A DNA stretch of 64,000 nt from Domibacillus iocasae (GTDB taxonomy: Bacteria; Bacillota; Bacilli; Bacillales; Domibacillaceae). This document shows, piece after piece, positions 43,131 to 53,040 of this stretch; position 1 is the stretch's first letter, and each line of letters opens with the position of its first letter. The translations under genes were made by a program, and so were the position numbers. The notes beneath the pieces are model-generated. The model made no database searches and was not told the DNA's origin. It was given only the letters and a program-made list of their open reading frames with translations. The stretch covers positions 310,001 to 374,000 of the forward strand of contig NZ_MAMP01000021.1 in assembly GCF_001750285.1 (NCBI RefSeq). Reading direction: 5' to 3'.

Positions 43131-44315
43131 ATGAAAAATGTATCTTTTCTTTTATTACTGATTATGATATTTGCAATTCCGTGGGAGAATGCGGTTGTTT
43201 TGGGAGCGTTCGGAACAATCGTTCGTCCACTTGGAATGCTTGCCTTTGTGATGACTGTTTTTTACGTGCTGAAGACAGGCGAGTATCGGCCATTCAACAT
43301 GATTCATTATGCACTATTGGCTTTTGTCGTTTGGAGCGGTATGAGCATTCTCTGGACCGTTGATCCGGATTTGACACTGATCCGCATTAAAACATATGCA
43401 CAGCTGTTTATTATGGTATGGCTCATTTGGGAGTTAGTACGGACAGAGAACCAAATGAGGATCCTCATACAGGTATATATATGGGGTGCATGGGTATCAA
43501 TTTACAGTACAATAACGAATTACATGGCACACGAGCAGGCAGCATATGGGCGCTATTCGGCGGAAGGATTTGATCCAAATGACCTCAGCGTTATGCTTGC
43601 GCTTGGCATTCCACTGGCCTGGTATTTGTTCCTAAAGCAAAAAAACTTCCTTTTAAAATGGACCAATGCTGCTTATATTATGCTGGCGATGTGGACGATC
43701 AGCTTGACCGCATCACGCACAGGATTTGTGGTCGGCGTTATGGCCCTTTTCTACATAGTTCTCACATACCGGCAGCTGTCGGGCAAAATGAAAGTGACGA
43801 TGTCACTCTTTTTGGCAATAGCTACTTTCTATGGTATTTCTTCCACGCCGGCTGACTCGTTTAAACGCATCGCCACTATTCAACAAGATATGAATGATGG
43901 CAGCTTGAATGGGCGGGGGGTAATGTGGAATGCGGGACTTGAGGTAGTTAATGATCAGCCCATAATCGGGATAGGGGCCGGTGCTTATCCTGCGGAAATG
44001 GAATTGTTGATTAACGCTCGGAATTTAAGCCATAACACACTGTTGGCCGTTCTGGCTGAAACGGGCCTCATTGGACTGCTCCTGTTTTTATTTGTCTTAT
44101 TTCTTTTTTTCTATACAGCCAGCAAAACGAATTATGTAGAGAGTATGCTTTTTCTCACATTGCTTGCCGTCTGGGTGTTATCAACGATGTTTTTAACATG
44201 GGAAATGAGAAAGCCAACATGGCTGTTATTCGCTCTGATTGCACTTGAATACACGAAATTGTATCAACCAACGCTATTTTACCAAAGGAATAGGGTTCAA
44301 ATAAGTAAGGAGTGA
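43131..44315 (+). CDS. Wzy-type polysaccharide polymerase
   Basis: 394 residues with about ten hydrophobic segments and a Wzy_C domain: LTASRTGFVVGV in a helix and GLEVVNDQPIIGIGAGAYP in the outer loop, followed by NLSHNTLLAVLAETGLIGLL. It should polymerise EPS repeat units at the outer face. The operon thus has polymerase and chain-length regulator but no flippase. ATG 43131 fits GGCGGTGG; GTG 43122 is an alternative. Confidence 0.85.
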   Translation: MKNVSFLLLLIMIFAIPWENAVVLGAFGTIVRPLGMLAFVMTVFYVLKTGEYRPFNMIHYALLAFVVWSGMSILWTVDPDLTLIRIKTYAQLFIMVWLIWELVRTENQMRILIQVYIWGAWVSIYSTITNYMAHEQAAYGRYSAEGFDPNDLSVMLALGIPLAWYLFLKQKNFLLKWTNAAYIMLAMWTISLTASRTGFVVGVMALFYIVLTYRQLSGKMKVTMSLFLAIATFYGISSTPADSFKRIATIQQDMNDGSLNGRGVMWNAGLEVVNDQPIIGIGAGAYPAEMELLINARNLSHNTLLAVLAETGLIGLLLFLFVLFLFFYTASKTNYVESMLFLTLLAVWVLSTMFLTWEMRKPTWLLFALIALEYTKLYQPTLFYQRNRVQISKE

Positions 44316-44321
44316 GAAGAA

Positions 44322-45452
44322 ATGGTCAACATTTTGTTTCTCATCACTGGGCTCAATACAGGGGGCGCGGAGATGCAGGTATACCAAGTTGTGAAAGCAC
44401 TTCAGGCAAAGAAAGCCGGCTTTCATCCTGTCATTGTTTCGCTTCTTCCTCTTGGGCCAGTTGGACAAAAGCTGCAAGAAGAAGAATTCACTGTTTATTC
44501 ATTGGACATGGATCGGGGGAAGCCAAGCATCGCGGCGGTTTCCCGGTTAAATCGAATTATGAAAAAGGAAAGTATTCAAATCATTCATTCGCATATGTAT
44601 CATGCCAATCTGCTAGGCCGGCTTATGAAGCTATTTCACCCTGGTGTAAAGCTTGTTAACACGATTCATAATATTAACATTGGCGGTCGTCATCGGGAAC
44701 GAATTCTGCAACTGACAAATCGAATGGCCGATTCTATTACAATTATTAGCCAGACTGCACGAGAGCATTTTGTCAAAGTGGGCGCTGTACGGCCAGAAAA
44801 GTTATTGTTTTTACCGAACGGCGTCAATACGAACCTTTATCAAGGAAAAGCGGCAGCAAGAGATATTATTCGATCCAGTTTAAATATTGGTAATGCCTTT
44901 ACATGGCTGGCCATTGGACGATTTGATGAACAAAAGAATTACCATAATCTTCTGAAGTCATTTCAGCTTGTTCTAAAAGAAGAAAAGAATACTAAACTAT
45001 TACTAGTCGGTATTGGTCCGCAGCTGGATGAAATGAAACAACTGGCAAATAAATTAGGAATCTTGGAATATGTACACTTTCTCGGGTATCGTGCGGATAT
45101 ACCGGATGTGATGAGCGCTTCCGATGCGTATGTGATGTCTTCTGACTGGGAGGGAATGCCGCTTGTGCTGCAAGAAGCCTCCTCTGTTGGTCTGCCGATT
45201 GTTTGTACAGATGTCGGAGGAAATAAAGAAGTGGTTATCTCTGAAAAAACAGGATTCATTGTTCGGCCGAAAAGCCATTCCGCCTTAGCCGAAAGAATGC
45301 TCCAGCTGCTTCAGCTCGATGATGAAGAAAGAAAGCAGATGGGCCAGGCGGGAAAAGAATACATGCAGGCCGTTTATGAGCTTGACAGTGTAGCGGATCG
45401 ATGGAATGCGCTATACAAGCAAGTGTTAAGCAAAAGCTCACAGGCAGGATAA
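44322..45452 (+). CDS. GT4 family glycosyltransferase (second of three)
   Basis: 376 residues. ILFLITGLNTGGAEMQVYQV gives the acceptor-domain loop; HSHMYHANLLGRL, TIISQTAREHFVKVG, FLPNGVNTNLYQ, LAIGRFDEQKNYHNLLKSF and WEGMPLVLQEASSVGLPIV (the donor-site Glu pair) are all present. It starts 6 bases after the polymerase stop, so it is tightly coupled within the operon. Confidence 0.92.
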   Translation: MVNILFLITGLNTGGAEMQVYQVVKALQAKKAGFHPVIVSLLPLGPVGQKLQEEEFTVYSLDMDRGKPSIAAVSRLNRIMKKESIQIIHSHMYHANLLGRLMKLFHPGVKLVNTIHNINIGGRHRERILQLTNRMADSITIISQTAREHFVKVGAVRPEKLLFLPNGVNTNLYQGKAAARDIIRSSLNIGNAFTWLAIGRFDEQKNYHNLLKSFQLVLKEEKNTKLLLVGIGPQLDEMKQLANKLGILEYVHFLGYRADIPDVMSASDAYVMSSDWEGMPLVLQEASSVGLPIVCTDVGGNKEVVISEKTGFIVRPKSHSALAERMLQLLQLDDEERKQMGQAGKEYMQAVYELDSVADRWNALYKQVLSKSSQAG

Positions 45453-45465
45453 GGAGGACAGGCAA

Positions 45466-46647
45466 ATGATTCAACAAACAGCTGCCAAACCCAAAGTTGC
45501 ATTCGTCGCTTCTGTCTACAGGCATTTAGCTGCTTTCCATAAACCTTATATGGAGTGGTTTCAGCATCAGGGTTTTGAGGTACACGCATATGGACAGCAA
45601 GATATTGGAAAAGAAGAAGTCCAAAATACTGGTGTTATTTGTCATGATATACCGTTCCAGCGCTCTCCATTTCAGTTAGACAATGTTCGAGCATTGAAAG
45701 AGCTGACCAAAAGCTTTCAAGAAGAATTGTTTCAAGTGGTTCACGTTCATACGCCGGTCGCAAGCGTACTCGGAAGAATTGCAGCAAAGAAAAGTAATGT
45801 GCCAACGGTTTTTTATACAGCGCATGGATTTCATTTTTTCAAAGGAGCCCCGCTGAAAAATTGGCTCACATTTTATCCGGTTGAACGATTGATGGCGAAA
45901 TACACCGACTATCTTGTAACTATTAATGAAGAAGATTTTCGCAGGGCGAAACGTTTTCCGGTGAAAAAAGAGGTCTTGTTTGTAAAAGGAGTTGGTGTTG
46001 ACCGGCAGGTATATGAAAGCGGGCGTTTAAGCGGTCAATTAAAACTTGAAAAACGACAAGAGCTGGGGATTGGAGCCGATGAATTTGTCATCATCTGTGT
46101 GGCAGAATTAAGTGAACGAAAAAATCAAATGCAGCTGATTGAAGCGTTGGGAAAAATGAGGAAAGACGGCCCGGTTAAATGTTTATTAGTCGGAAACGGG
46201 GAATCGGAAGAAAAATTAAAAGCAATGGTAGACCAGCTGAATCTCAAGAAGACGGTTCAATTTCTTGGATTTAGAAGGGATGTGCCTGACCTAATAGAAA
46301 TCGCGGATACTGTAACGCTCTTATCAAAGCAGGAAGGGCTGCCGCGGGCGATTATGGAAGCACTGGCAGCGGCAAAACCAGTTGTTGTGACCGATGTGAG
46401 AGGAAATAGTGATCTGGTGATCCATGGTGAAAATGGATACGCAGTTGAACTGGGGAATATCGATGCAACCGTACGCGCGTTTGAATCGTTAATGAACAGC
46501 CGGGATCAATTAAACAAGATGGGCAAAAAGAGCAGGGAACTTTCCGAAGAATATGATACTGTGCGTATCGCCAAACATATGGAGAAAATTTACAAAAAAG
46601 CAACACACGTTGCATCTCATTTTTCCCCACGGGAGGAGATCGGATGA
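45466..46647 (+). CDS. EpsD-like GT4 glycosyltransferase (third of three)
   Basis: 393 residues. KVAFVASVYRHLAAFHKPYM with VHVHTPVASVLGRIAA and TAHGFHFFKGAPLKNWLTFY is the pattern of EpsD/CapM-type enzymes that act early on the lipid carrier. The C-terminal half has CVAELSERKNQMQLIEAL and KQEGLPRAIMEALAAAKPVV. The stop overlaps the start of the sugar transferase (ATGA), so the first two steps of the repeat unit are likely co-translated. Confidence 0.9.
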   Translation: MIQQTAAKPKVAFVASVYRHLAAFHKPYMEWFQHQGFEVHAYGQQDIGKEEVQNTGVICHDIPFQRSPFQLDNVRALKELTKSFQEELFQVVHVHTPVASVLGRIAAKKSNVPTVFYTAHGFHFFKGAPLKNWLTFYPVERLMAKYTDYLVTINEEDFRRAKRFPVKKEVLFVKGVGVDRQVYESGRLSGQLKLEKRQELGIGADEFVIICVAELSERKNQMQLIEALGKMRKDGPVKCLLVGNGESEEKLKAMVDQLNLKKTVQFLGFRRDVPDLIEIADTVTLLSKQEGLPRAIMEALAAAKPVVVTDVRGNSDLVIHGENGYAVELGNIDATVRAFESLMNSRDQLNKMGKKSRELSEEYDTVRIAKHMEKIYKKATHVASHFSPREEIG

Positions 46648-47273
46648 ATCAATTAACAATTAAAAGAGGCTTGGATATACTGTTTGCTTTGTTTGCCATT
46701 ATTGTCCTATTGGGTGTACTTATGATCATCAGCATTGCGATTAAAAGCGATTCTAAAGGACCCGTCTTGTTTAAACAGAAACGGCTTGGTAAGAATGGGA
46801 AAACATTCGAAATTTATAAATTTCGAACAATGGTGGAAGGGGCAGAGCAGAAAGGAAAAGGAATCTTTCAGGATACTAATGATGAACGAATTACCAAAGT
46901 AGGAAAATTTTTAAGAGAAACAAGCCTTGATGAGCTGCCACAGCTGTTTAATATTTTGAAAGGTGACATGAGTTTTATTGGGCCAAGACCTCCACTAACG
47001 TACTATCCATATTCATTTGATTCTTATTCCGACGAGCAGAAAGACCGTTTCAATGTTCTTCCTGGAATAACCGGCTATGCTCAGATTATGGGAAGAAATT
47101 CGTTAAACTGGGAAGAAAAGATTAATTACGACATTGATTATGTTGAAAATTATAGTTTAGTACTGGATCTAAAGATTTTTATTTTAACGATATATAAAAT
47201 CGTCCAAAAGGAACATATACACCACCCGGAATCAGCAGATAGCAACATGAAGCAGCTGGACAAAAAAGCTTAA
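46644..47273 (+). CDS. EpsL-like initiating sugar transferase (paralogue of 791-1402)
   Basis: 209 residues. An N-terminal membrane hairpin (about 12-32), then [47 protein letters not shown] and LPGITGYAQIMGRNSLNWEE identify a PglC/EpsL-type phosphoglycosyl transferase. It would start this operon's repeat unit on undecaprenyl phosphate. It lies at the end of the glycosyltransferase block. Confidence 0.92.
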   Translation: MNQLTIKRGLDILFALFAIIVLLGVLMIISIAIKSDSKGPVLFKQKRLGKNGKTFEIYKFRTMVEGAEQKGKGIFQDTNDERITKVGKFLRETSLDELPQLFNILKGDMSFIGPRPPLTYYPYSFDSYSDEQKDRFNVLPGITGYAQIMGRNSLNWEEKINYDIDYVENYSLVLDLKIFILTIYKIVQKEHIHHPESADSNMKQLDKKA

Positions 47274-47512
47274 TTGTATTGATTTGCCTTAAATAAGGGG
47301 GAAAGTTCCTTTTTGATCATAGAACGGGACACTCAAGACAGCATGTTGACCGCATGCAAGTCAATAAAGATGAACGGCTTGTTACGGGAGAAGGGCATCC
47401 GTTCGATCATCAACTGTATTAAAGAAACTGCAAAATTCCTTCCATAATAAAATAAAGCCTGTTTCAAAGCGCATCAGGCATGTATGATTTTTCTTAAAAG
47501 GAGTTGAGTTTT
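47274..47512. other. Intergenic stretch within the EPS region
   Basis: No gene. GCCTG and CAGGC near 47459-47482 form a short hairpin with a T-rich tail, a weak terminator. A promoter for the next pair is not obvious. Confidence 0.35.
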
Positions 47513-48289
47513 TTGGTTGAAAACGGTGTAATTTCAATCATTCCAGTGCGGCCGTCTGATGTGGAGCTGGTATCAAAATGGACAGAGGAATGGATCGTAG
47601 CCGGAAACTCTTCCGCTTATTCATTAACGATTTTTTCAAGCCCGGGCTATACAAACTTTTTAACATATCAGCAATCCATTCCATGGCCATACAATCCGAC
47701 AAGGCTGCTTGGGGCTTACGATGAGGACGCGCTGCTTGGGTTTATCGAGATCCGTATCATGTCGGATCGCTTGTTTATTAATAATTTTTGCGTTCAAAAG
47801 GAAGCGCGCGGACGGCGGGTTGGCGAAATGCTTTTGCAGCAGACGGAACTGCTTGCCCGGAGTATGAATAAAAAAGCCGTTAGTCTCGATTGCTTTCTAT
47901 GGAACGAGCGGGCGATGGACAAATACTTGAAAGCAGGATTTCATCAGGTTGCACATGCTCATTGGTTTACAAGTGAAAATCAGTACCGCTCTGAAAAAGA
48001 TCCGGCACTGTTCCTTGTTGAAGGGTACCCGAATGCGGAAGCGAATCAAAAAGAATTTGGCTTTTCCCAGTTTCAGATACGAACCGAAAACGGGATCTTC
48101 AGCGTAAATCGCTTAAAAGAAAACTATTTTCGCGTCACGGCAAATGAGCAGAACCTGAATTATTTTAATATTCTTTCAAGATTAGATCAAAATCGCTCTC
48201 TTTTTATCATTAGTCCAGATTCGGAACCGGAAGCGGGATCGCTATGGAAAAAAGTAAGTTCCAGTGTTCGAATGGAAAAGCTTATTTAA
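47513..48289 (+). CDS. GNAT family N-acetyltransferase
   Basis: 258 residues. The N-terminal 150 residues hold the GNAT fold, with FCVQKEARGRRVGEMLLQQ as the acetyl-CoA loop (R/Q-x-x-G-x-G/A variant; here RGRRVG) and AVSLDCFLWNERAMDKYLKA as the late motif. The C-terminal 100 residues are not recognised. TTG 47513 has AAAGGAG nine bases upstream; TTG 47504 is closer. It sits between the EPS operon and a FemAB-like gene and may acylate an amino sugar or a wall peptide. Confidence 0.75.
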   Translation: MVENGVISIIPVRPSDVELVSKWTEEWIVAGNSSAYSLTIFSSPGYTNFLTYQQSIPWPYNPTRLLGAYDEDALLGFIEIRIMSDRLFINNFCVQKEARGRRVGEMLLQQTELLARSMNKKAVSLDCFLWNERAMDKYLKAGFHQVAHAHWFTSENQYRSEKDPALFLVEGYPNAEANQKEFGFSQFQIRTENGIFSVNRLKENYFRVTANEQNLNYFNILSRLDQNRSLFIISPDSEPEAGSLWKKVSSSVRMEKLI

Positions 48290-48318
48290 TACAACTAAAA
48301 TAACGGGGTGAAGATATA

Positions 48319-49383
48319 TTGTTTAAGGTACTCGGTATATTGGAGAAGGAACAATGGCAGCATTACATGCAAAAGATGCCGCATGCTGATATTTATTTTA
48401 CAGCAGAATATTGTCAAATTTACGAAAATAATCAAGAGGGACAAGCGCAGCTGTTTGTTTATGAGAATGGAGACGCTTGTATTTGCTATCCCTATTTATT
48501 AAGAGAAATTGACTGTGCCCGATTAAATGTACCCAGCGTTGAAAAGTTGTATGATATTATAACTCCTTATGGCTATGGCGGCCCTCTGGCAAATATCACG
48601 GATGAGCAGGAAAGAAAAGCACATTTTCAAACATTTAATCACTTATTTGAAGAATACTGCAAGACGAAAAACATTGTGACGGAGTTTGTCCGCTTTCATC
48701 CGCTTATCCGAAACGATCGGGATTATGATACTATAACGCCTATTTTTAACCGGAACACGGTTGCTCTCACCTTGCAAGAGGATGAAAGTGCCTTAATGGA
48801 CAGCCTTCGGAACAAGGGAAGAAACCGGGTCAAATATGCAATGAAGCAAGGGCTGACGGTCACAGAAGAAGGATTGGATCACTTGGATTGGTTTGCGCAG
48901 AATTACGCAAAAACGATGAAAAAAAACCAGGCGGATACGTACTACTTTTTTAAGGAGGAGTTTTTCAGAGATACTGTTGAGCTGCTGAAAGACAACATCA
49001 CCACATTCGCGGTTCGGTATGAAGGTGAAGTTATTGCTTCCTGCATGTTTATGCATTATAACGGCTATGTATCCTATCACCTCACTGGTTCCAAACAGGA
49101 ATATCTGCATCTCGCCCCATCTAACCTTTTGGTCTGGCATGCAGCTGCATGGTTTGGGAAAAAAGGATATAAAACACTTCATCTTGGGGGCGGTTATCAG
49201 CAAGATGATGATTTATTAAGATTTAAGAGAAATTTCACGAAGAATCCGCTGCTTGAGTTTTACATCGGCAGAAAAATTCACCTTCCGGAAACATATCAGT
49301 TGTTAACAGAAGGAATTGATGTAACAGGAGATTATTTTCCTTTATATCGTCATCCGTCATTAGCGGAGAAAGTGAATGTTTAA
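48319..49383 (+). CDS. FemAB/GNAT-like acyltransferase
   Basis: 354 residues starting at TTG 48319. It resembles FemAB-type and exosortase-linked GNAT proteins: YFTAEYCQIYENN and YPYLLREI early, GYGGPLANIT, then RNKGRNRVKYAMKQGLTVTE and ASCMFMHYNGYVSYHLTGS with LVWHAAAWFGKKGYKTLHLG. Such enzymes transfer an amino-acyl or acyl group to lipid II or a polysaccharide. The substrate cannot be told. A strong terminator follows. Confidence 0.78.
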   Translation: MFKVLGILEKEQWQHYMQKMPHADIYFTAEYCQIYENNQEGQAQLFVYENGDACICYPYLLREIDCARLNVPSVEKLYDIITPYGYGGPLANITDEQERKAHFQTFNHLFEEYCKTKNIVTEFVRFHPLIRNDRDYDTITPIFNRNTVALTLQEDESALMDSLRNKGRNRVKYAMKQGLTVTEEGLDHLDWFAQNYAKTMKKNQADTYYFFKEEFFRDTVELLKDNITTFAVRYEGEVIASCMFMHYNGYVSYHLTGSKQEYLHLAPSNLLVWHAAAWFGKKGYKTLHLGGGYQQDDDLLRFKRNFTKNPLLEFYIGRKIHLPETYQLLTEGIDVTGDYFPLYRHPSLAEKVNV

Positions 49384-49389
49384 AAAAGG

Positions 49390-49423
49390 AAAAACTGGCG
49401 CCGGAGAGGCGCCAGTTTTTTTA
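49390..49423 (+). terminator. Terminator at the end of the EPS region
   Basis: ACTGGCGCC and GGCGCCAGT form a perfect 9-bp stem (5-nt loop) with A and T runs outside. Confidence 0.85.
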
Positions 49424-49856
49424 TTGAAGGCGGCATGTAATATTGGCTAATGACAGGGATGTGGGCATTGGCGGGTAAAACCGCCTGTAATAGTATATAA
49501 AAGAATTGGAAAACCGATGTCCACAAAAGCAGGGGCTGTCTCTATCCGGTAGAGACAGCCCCTCAGAATGCAGATAAACAAAATCTTTTGTCAGCACATC
49601 TATTCATTCGTTCTTATTCACCCTTGTTCTTTTATGATAGCGGGTTGTGGCTTTCTTATTGGCACTGCCGATGTTTCTTATAAGAGGAGTGCATAAAAGA
49701 GTCGGTTCACGCGAACATGTGCCGCTGGCGGCAGCGCCGAAACGGAACCATTAAAATGCCTGCTCTTTTTTCGTGAATAAAAAAAGCTAAAAAACAGCAT
49801 GAATATTCACTGCTCTTCAAAAAAACGGAAGACTTTGTCGATATCTCCTATTTCTA
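49424..49856. other. Gene-free stretch with a strong hairpin
   Basis: AGGGGCTGTCTCTA and TAGAGACAGCCCCT (about 49530-49563) form a perfect 14-bp stem with a 5-nt loop but no T run. No gene is supported. Confidence 0.45.
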
Positions 49857-50420
49857 TTAATAAAGAAGATAGTAGCCGGCCAGTTTCGCATATTCTTTCC
49901 ACAGCATTCGTTTACTTTCCTCATCGTCCCACCAGGCGGTAAATTGATAACGGGAGGGCGCCGTTGCGTATGAAAGAGCAATGCTGCTGTCGCGGTATAC
50001 TTTTTCAAAAATATACTTCGTTCTTCTCATATGGTAATCACTCGTCACAATAATAGCGGATGTTATCCCCTCCTCCTCAAGTAATTCTCTCGTGTGAGTT
50101 GCATTTGTATATGTGCTGTGGGCGGCTTCCTCGGCAATAATATCTTCTTTAGGAATTCCAAGCTGGAGGGCCTGCTCTACGGTAAATGTTCCTGTGTTAG
50201 CGCGAGATAATAAAAGCTTATCTGCGTAACCTTCTTTCCAAAGGTCTACTCCTTTATAAATTCTTTCCACACCAGGACTGAGGACAATCACGATATCTGC
50301 TTTCTCTGGTTTTTCCTGAGTTAAAAGAACATTCCCGGCATTTATAAAAAAAACGGCAAGAAGACCGGCCCCAAGTATGGAAATGCCAGTAATCAGCCGC
50401 CGTTTATTACGGACTTTCAA
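49857..50420 (-). CDS. YdcF/DUF218-type membrane-anchored protein
   Basis: 187 residues. One membrane segment (about 10-28), then the DUF218 fold: ADIVIVLSPGVERIYKG, KLLLSRANTG, STYTNATHTRELL and ITSAIIVTSDYHMRRTKYIF. DUF218 proteins are envelope proteins with poorly known roles, some linked to wall precursors. TTG 50420 has AAGGGAGAG upstream. It is the last gene of the minus-strand operon with the beta-helix protein. Confidence 0.82.
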   Translation of the reverse strand: MKVRNKRRLITGISILGAGLLAVFFINAGNVLLTQEKPEKADIVIVLSPGVERIYKGVDLWKEGYADKLLLSRANTGTFTVEQALQLGIPKEDIIAEEAAHSTYTNATHTRELLEEEGITSAIIVTSDYHMRRTKYIFEKVYRDSSIALSYATAPSRYQFTAWWDDEESKRMLWKEYAKLAGYYLLY

Positions 50421-50457
50421 TGGTTTTAGTTCTCTCCCTTCTCAAAAAAATAATGTA

Positions 50458-51894
50458 TTAATTTGATCCGTTTCCTTGTGATTTATTCCGCTCAATGGTT
50501 GATTCCTTCGCTTCTTCCCTGTGGAGTCCTGCGCCCGCATTGTCGAGTAAGTCGTTATCAGTGATGGTTGCATCTAACACATTTAAAACAGCAATCCCTG
50601 CTTTGCTATTCTTACTTATTTTATTTTGTTGAACCACGATGCCGCTTTGATCATGAAGTCCACCCCAAATATAAAGGCCGTTTCCTTGATTATCCCGGAC
50701 TAGATTTTTTACCAGTCTGTTTTGCCCAACGTGATTGATAAGGACAATGCCATCCTTTTTACTTTTCTCAATTACATTATTTGATATGTTATTTTGCGTT
50801 GAGAAGTTAACGAAAATCCCTAAGCCATTTTCTGAAATAAAATTATCATCCACAGTATTATTTTTGGCAATTCCTTGTTCCACACCGCCGCCGATATAAA
50901 TGCCGCCTTTTTTATTATTTTTTACGATATTTTTTTGTGCAGAGCTGTTGCTCGCATAAATAAATGAAATACCATAGCCCTCATTGTTGAAAACTTCGTT
51001 GTTTAACAGTTCTACCTCTTCAAGCGGCAGGCTGTAAGGCGGATCGCGTTCTAAATCAATGCCTGCTGCCGGAGGCGTTCCGTTCGTGCCGGAAAAGATG
51101 CTGTTTTTAACCACAATCTGTTTGCCGGCTGTTATTGAAATTCCCTGCCGTCGGTTGTTATGGGATTCAACATTGTCAATTGTGATAGAAGATGGGTACG
51201 TTTCCTGGCTGGCATTTCCTTCCACGAAAAAACCATCTCCCCAGAAATCCTGTGCTCTCACATTTGAAATGGTGATTTCGCTGGAGTTGCCTCCAATGTA
51301 AATGCCGTGCCCGAACTCTCCTTCTGTTCCTTCATGTTTATATCGGTCACCAATCAGCGTACCACCGGTGATTTTTACATTTTCACGATTGTAAATGGTG
51401 AGCATCCGATAGATGGGCAGACCATTCGGAATGCTTTTTAAAATCGTTTTTTCATCCATGTTAATTTCAATATTATCTTTTACATTTAGTGACCCTGTTT
51501 CTGGGTCAGTGTTGATAAGAAACGTTCCGGCGGGAATGAGGACGATGCCATTTTTGCCAGCCGCCGCGTCAATGGCAGCTTGGATGGAAGAAGTGTCGTC
51601 CTTTGAATCATCAGCATTTGCACCGTAATCGGTAATATTGATTTCAGGACGTGTTTCATCTGTAGTCTTAGTGGAAGAAGTGTCATCTTTGGAATCATCC
51701 GAATTTGGTCCGTAGTCGGCCACGTCGACTTCGGACCACGTTTTCGTCGTATTGGTATTATTTTCATTTGAACCTTCCTGCTGCTGAACAAACAGCCCAG
51801 ATAAAGATGGGAAGAGAAACGCCAGAATGACTATAAATAAAATGATTAAATAGGCAGATTGCTTCTTAAACAAACGATTGCTGTTAGATTTCAT
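50458..51894 (-). CDS. Right-handed beta-helix protein (pectate lyase/NosD-like), exported
   Basis: 478 residues: an N-terminal membrane anchor or signal (about 12-30), a low-complexity linker holding two DDSKDDTSS units, then a pectate-lyase-3-type start (VLIPAGTFLINTDPETGSLN) and more than ten beta-helix coils rich in N-N and I/V-x-N (NNVIEKSKKDGIVLINH, NNEVFNNEGYGISFIYASN). It probably binds or cleaves an acidic polysaccharide outside the cell. ATG 51894 follows AGGTGG; the longer frame overlaps the acyltransferase gene. Confidence 0.8.
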   Translation of the reverse strand: MKSNSNRLFKKQSAYLIILFIVILAFLFPSLSGLFVQQQEGSNENNTNTTKTWSEVDVADYGPNSDDSKDDTSSTKTTDETRPEINITDYGANADDSKDDTSSIQAAIDAAAGKNGIVLIPAGTFLINTDPETGSLNVKDNIEINMDEKTILKSIPNGLPIYRMLTIYNRENVKITGGTLIGDRYKHEGTEGEFGHGIYIGGNSSEITISNVRAQDFWGDGFFVEGNASQETYPSSITIDNVESHNNRRQGISITAGKQIVVKNSIFSGTNGTPPAAGIDLERDPPYSLPLEEVELLNNEVFNNEGYGISFIYASNSSAQKNIVKNNKKGGIYIGGGVEQGIAKNNTVDDNFISENGLGIFVNFSTQNNISNNVIEKSKKDGIVLINHVGQNRLVKNLVRDNQGNGLYIWGGLHDQSGIVVQQNKISKNSKAGIAVLNVLDATITDNDLLDNAGAGLHREEAKESTIERNKSQGNGSN

Positions 51895-51904
51895 AGATAC
51901 CACC

Positions 51905-53014
51905 TTATTGAACTTTGACAGAGGGTGTTTCGATTTTTTTAAATGAATTTTTTGGTTTGCTGGTTTTGCCAATGCCGACTTTTCCAACTAAATAAGCGCC
52001 AAAAGGAAGTTTATTGAATGAGAAAATCATGAAAGCGGATAACGCAATACAGCCAAAAAACAGAGCCGGCACCATTACGAGTGGGTGGATATCCTCCCAT
52101 AAAAAGGAGAAACTTGCGGCGACCGCCAGGAAAAACGGATGGAACAAGTAAATGCCAAATGAATATTTACTGACCCAAGTGAAAAAGCGCGGCACGCGTT
52201 TCAGCAGCATAGCGTGTGAATAAAGGAAAAAAATCATGCTTACTGTGAAAAATACCATATCGATCCGTTTGGACGAAACGACTGGCAGGACGCCAAGCTG
52301 ATAAAGAGAAATGGATAGTAAACCGAATAACAAAACCGAAACGGTTGTCCAGTGGCGGTATTTCACAAGCAGCCGCTGAAACGCCTCATAATAGTAGCCG
52401 CTGTAAAATGCTATCGTAAAGTAAAACAACCAGCCTGGAAATGGCACCCAGTAATATTGCGTCCATATATAATTAGCGAATGGGATATCCATTGGCGGGA
52501 CAAAATTAAAAAATGACAGATAAGCAGCATTAATGAGAAACGAGCCGGCAATGACTTTTTTTAGTGATGCTTTTTTTAAATAGTTATGAAAAAGCAAGTG
52601 AAGGGCATAAAATTGAAAGATAATTAATATAAAATAACCATGATAGTCACCAAGCAAAATATGGCGCCACGTATACGTCAAGAAAGCTTCTGAAAAAGCG
52701 GCACTCGCTCCTGTTTCTTGAAATGCTTTTGCAGCCGCGTAAAACACCCCGAAAAATACGTATGGTAAAAAGATGTACTTGATCCGGTTTCCCCAAAAGG
52801 AACCAATCGCCCGATTCCGGTACGAGTAAGCGATAATAAACTCAGAGATAAACACGAAAGCAGGTGTGCCAAATGTAATCAGCAAACTAAAACTGTTTAT
52901 TGTTTCACTGTTGTTCAAATATACGCGATCTAGTACGTGTAAAAGCAAAATGCTTAGACAGGCTGCACTTCGCAAAATAAATATTTCATTGACAAGCGCC
53001 CGTTTTTCTTTCAT
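51905..53014 (-). CDS. Acyltransferase family 3 membrane protein (paralogue of 22092-23147)
   Basis: 369 residues, about ten membrane segments. EIFILRSAACLSILLLHVL gives the N-terminal His, and SEFIIAYSYRNRAIGSFWGN with RIKYIFLPYVFFGVFYA matches the paralogue. It would O-acylate an extracellular glycan. ATG 53014 follows AGGAGAGG by 6 bases; the extra upstream frame covers the promoter region. It is the first gene of a three-gene minus-strand operon with SinR-like boxes at its promoter. Confidence 0.88.
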   Translation of the reverse strand: MKEKRALVNEIFILRSAACLSILLLHVLDRVYLNNSETINSFSLLITFGTPAFVFISEFIIAYSYRNRAIGSFWGNRIKYIFLPYVFFGVFYAAAKAFQETGASAAFSEAFLTYTWRHILLGDYHGYFILIIFQFYALHLLFHNYLKKASLKKVIAGSFLINAAYLSFFNFVPPMDIPFANYIWTQYYWVPFPGWLFYFTIAFYSGYYYEAFQRLLVKYRHWTTVSVLLFGLLSISLYQLGVLPVVSSKRIDMVFFTVSMIFFLYSHAMLLKRVPRFFTWVSKYSFGIYLFHPFFLAVAASFSFLWEDIHPLVMVPALFFGCIALSAFMIFSFNKLPFGAYLVGKVGIGKTSKPKNSFKKIETPSVKVQ

Positions 53015-53040
53015 AGTCACCTCTCCTAATCTTAAAGTTT

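Noticed and set aside
49530-49563. Perfect 14-bp hairpin as a terminator or small RNA
   Set aside because: No T run and no promoter seen; recorded only as a hairpin in a gene-free stretch.
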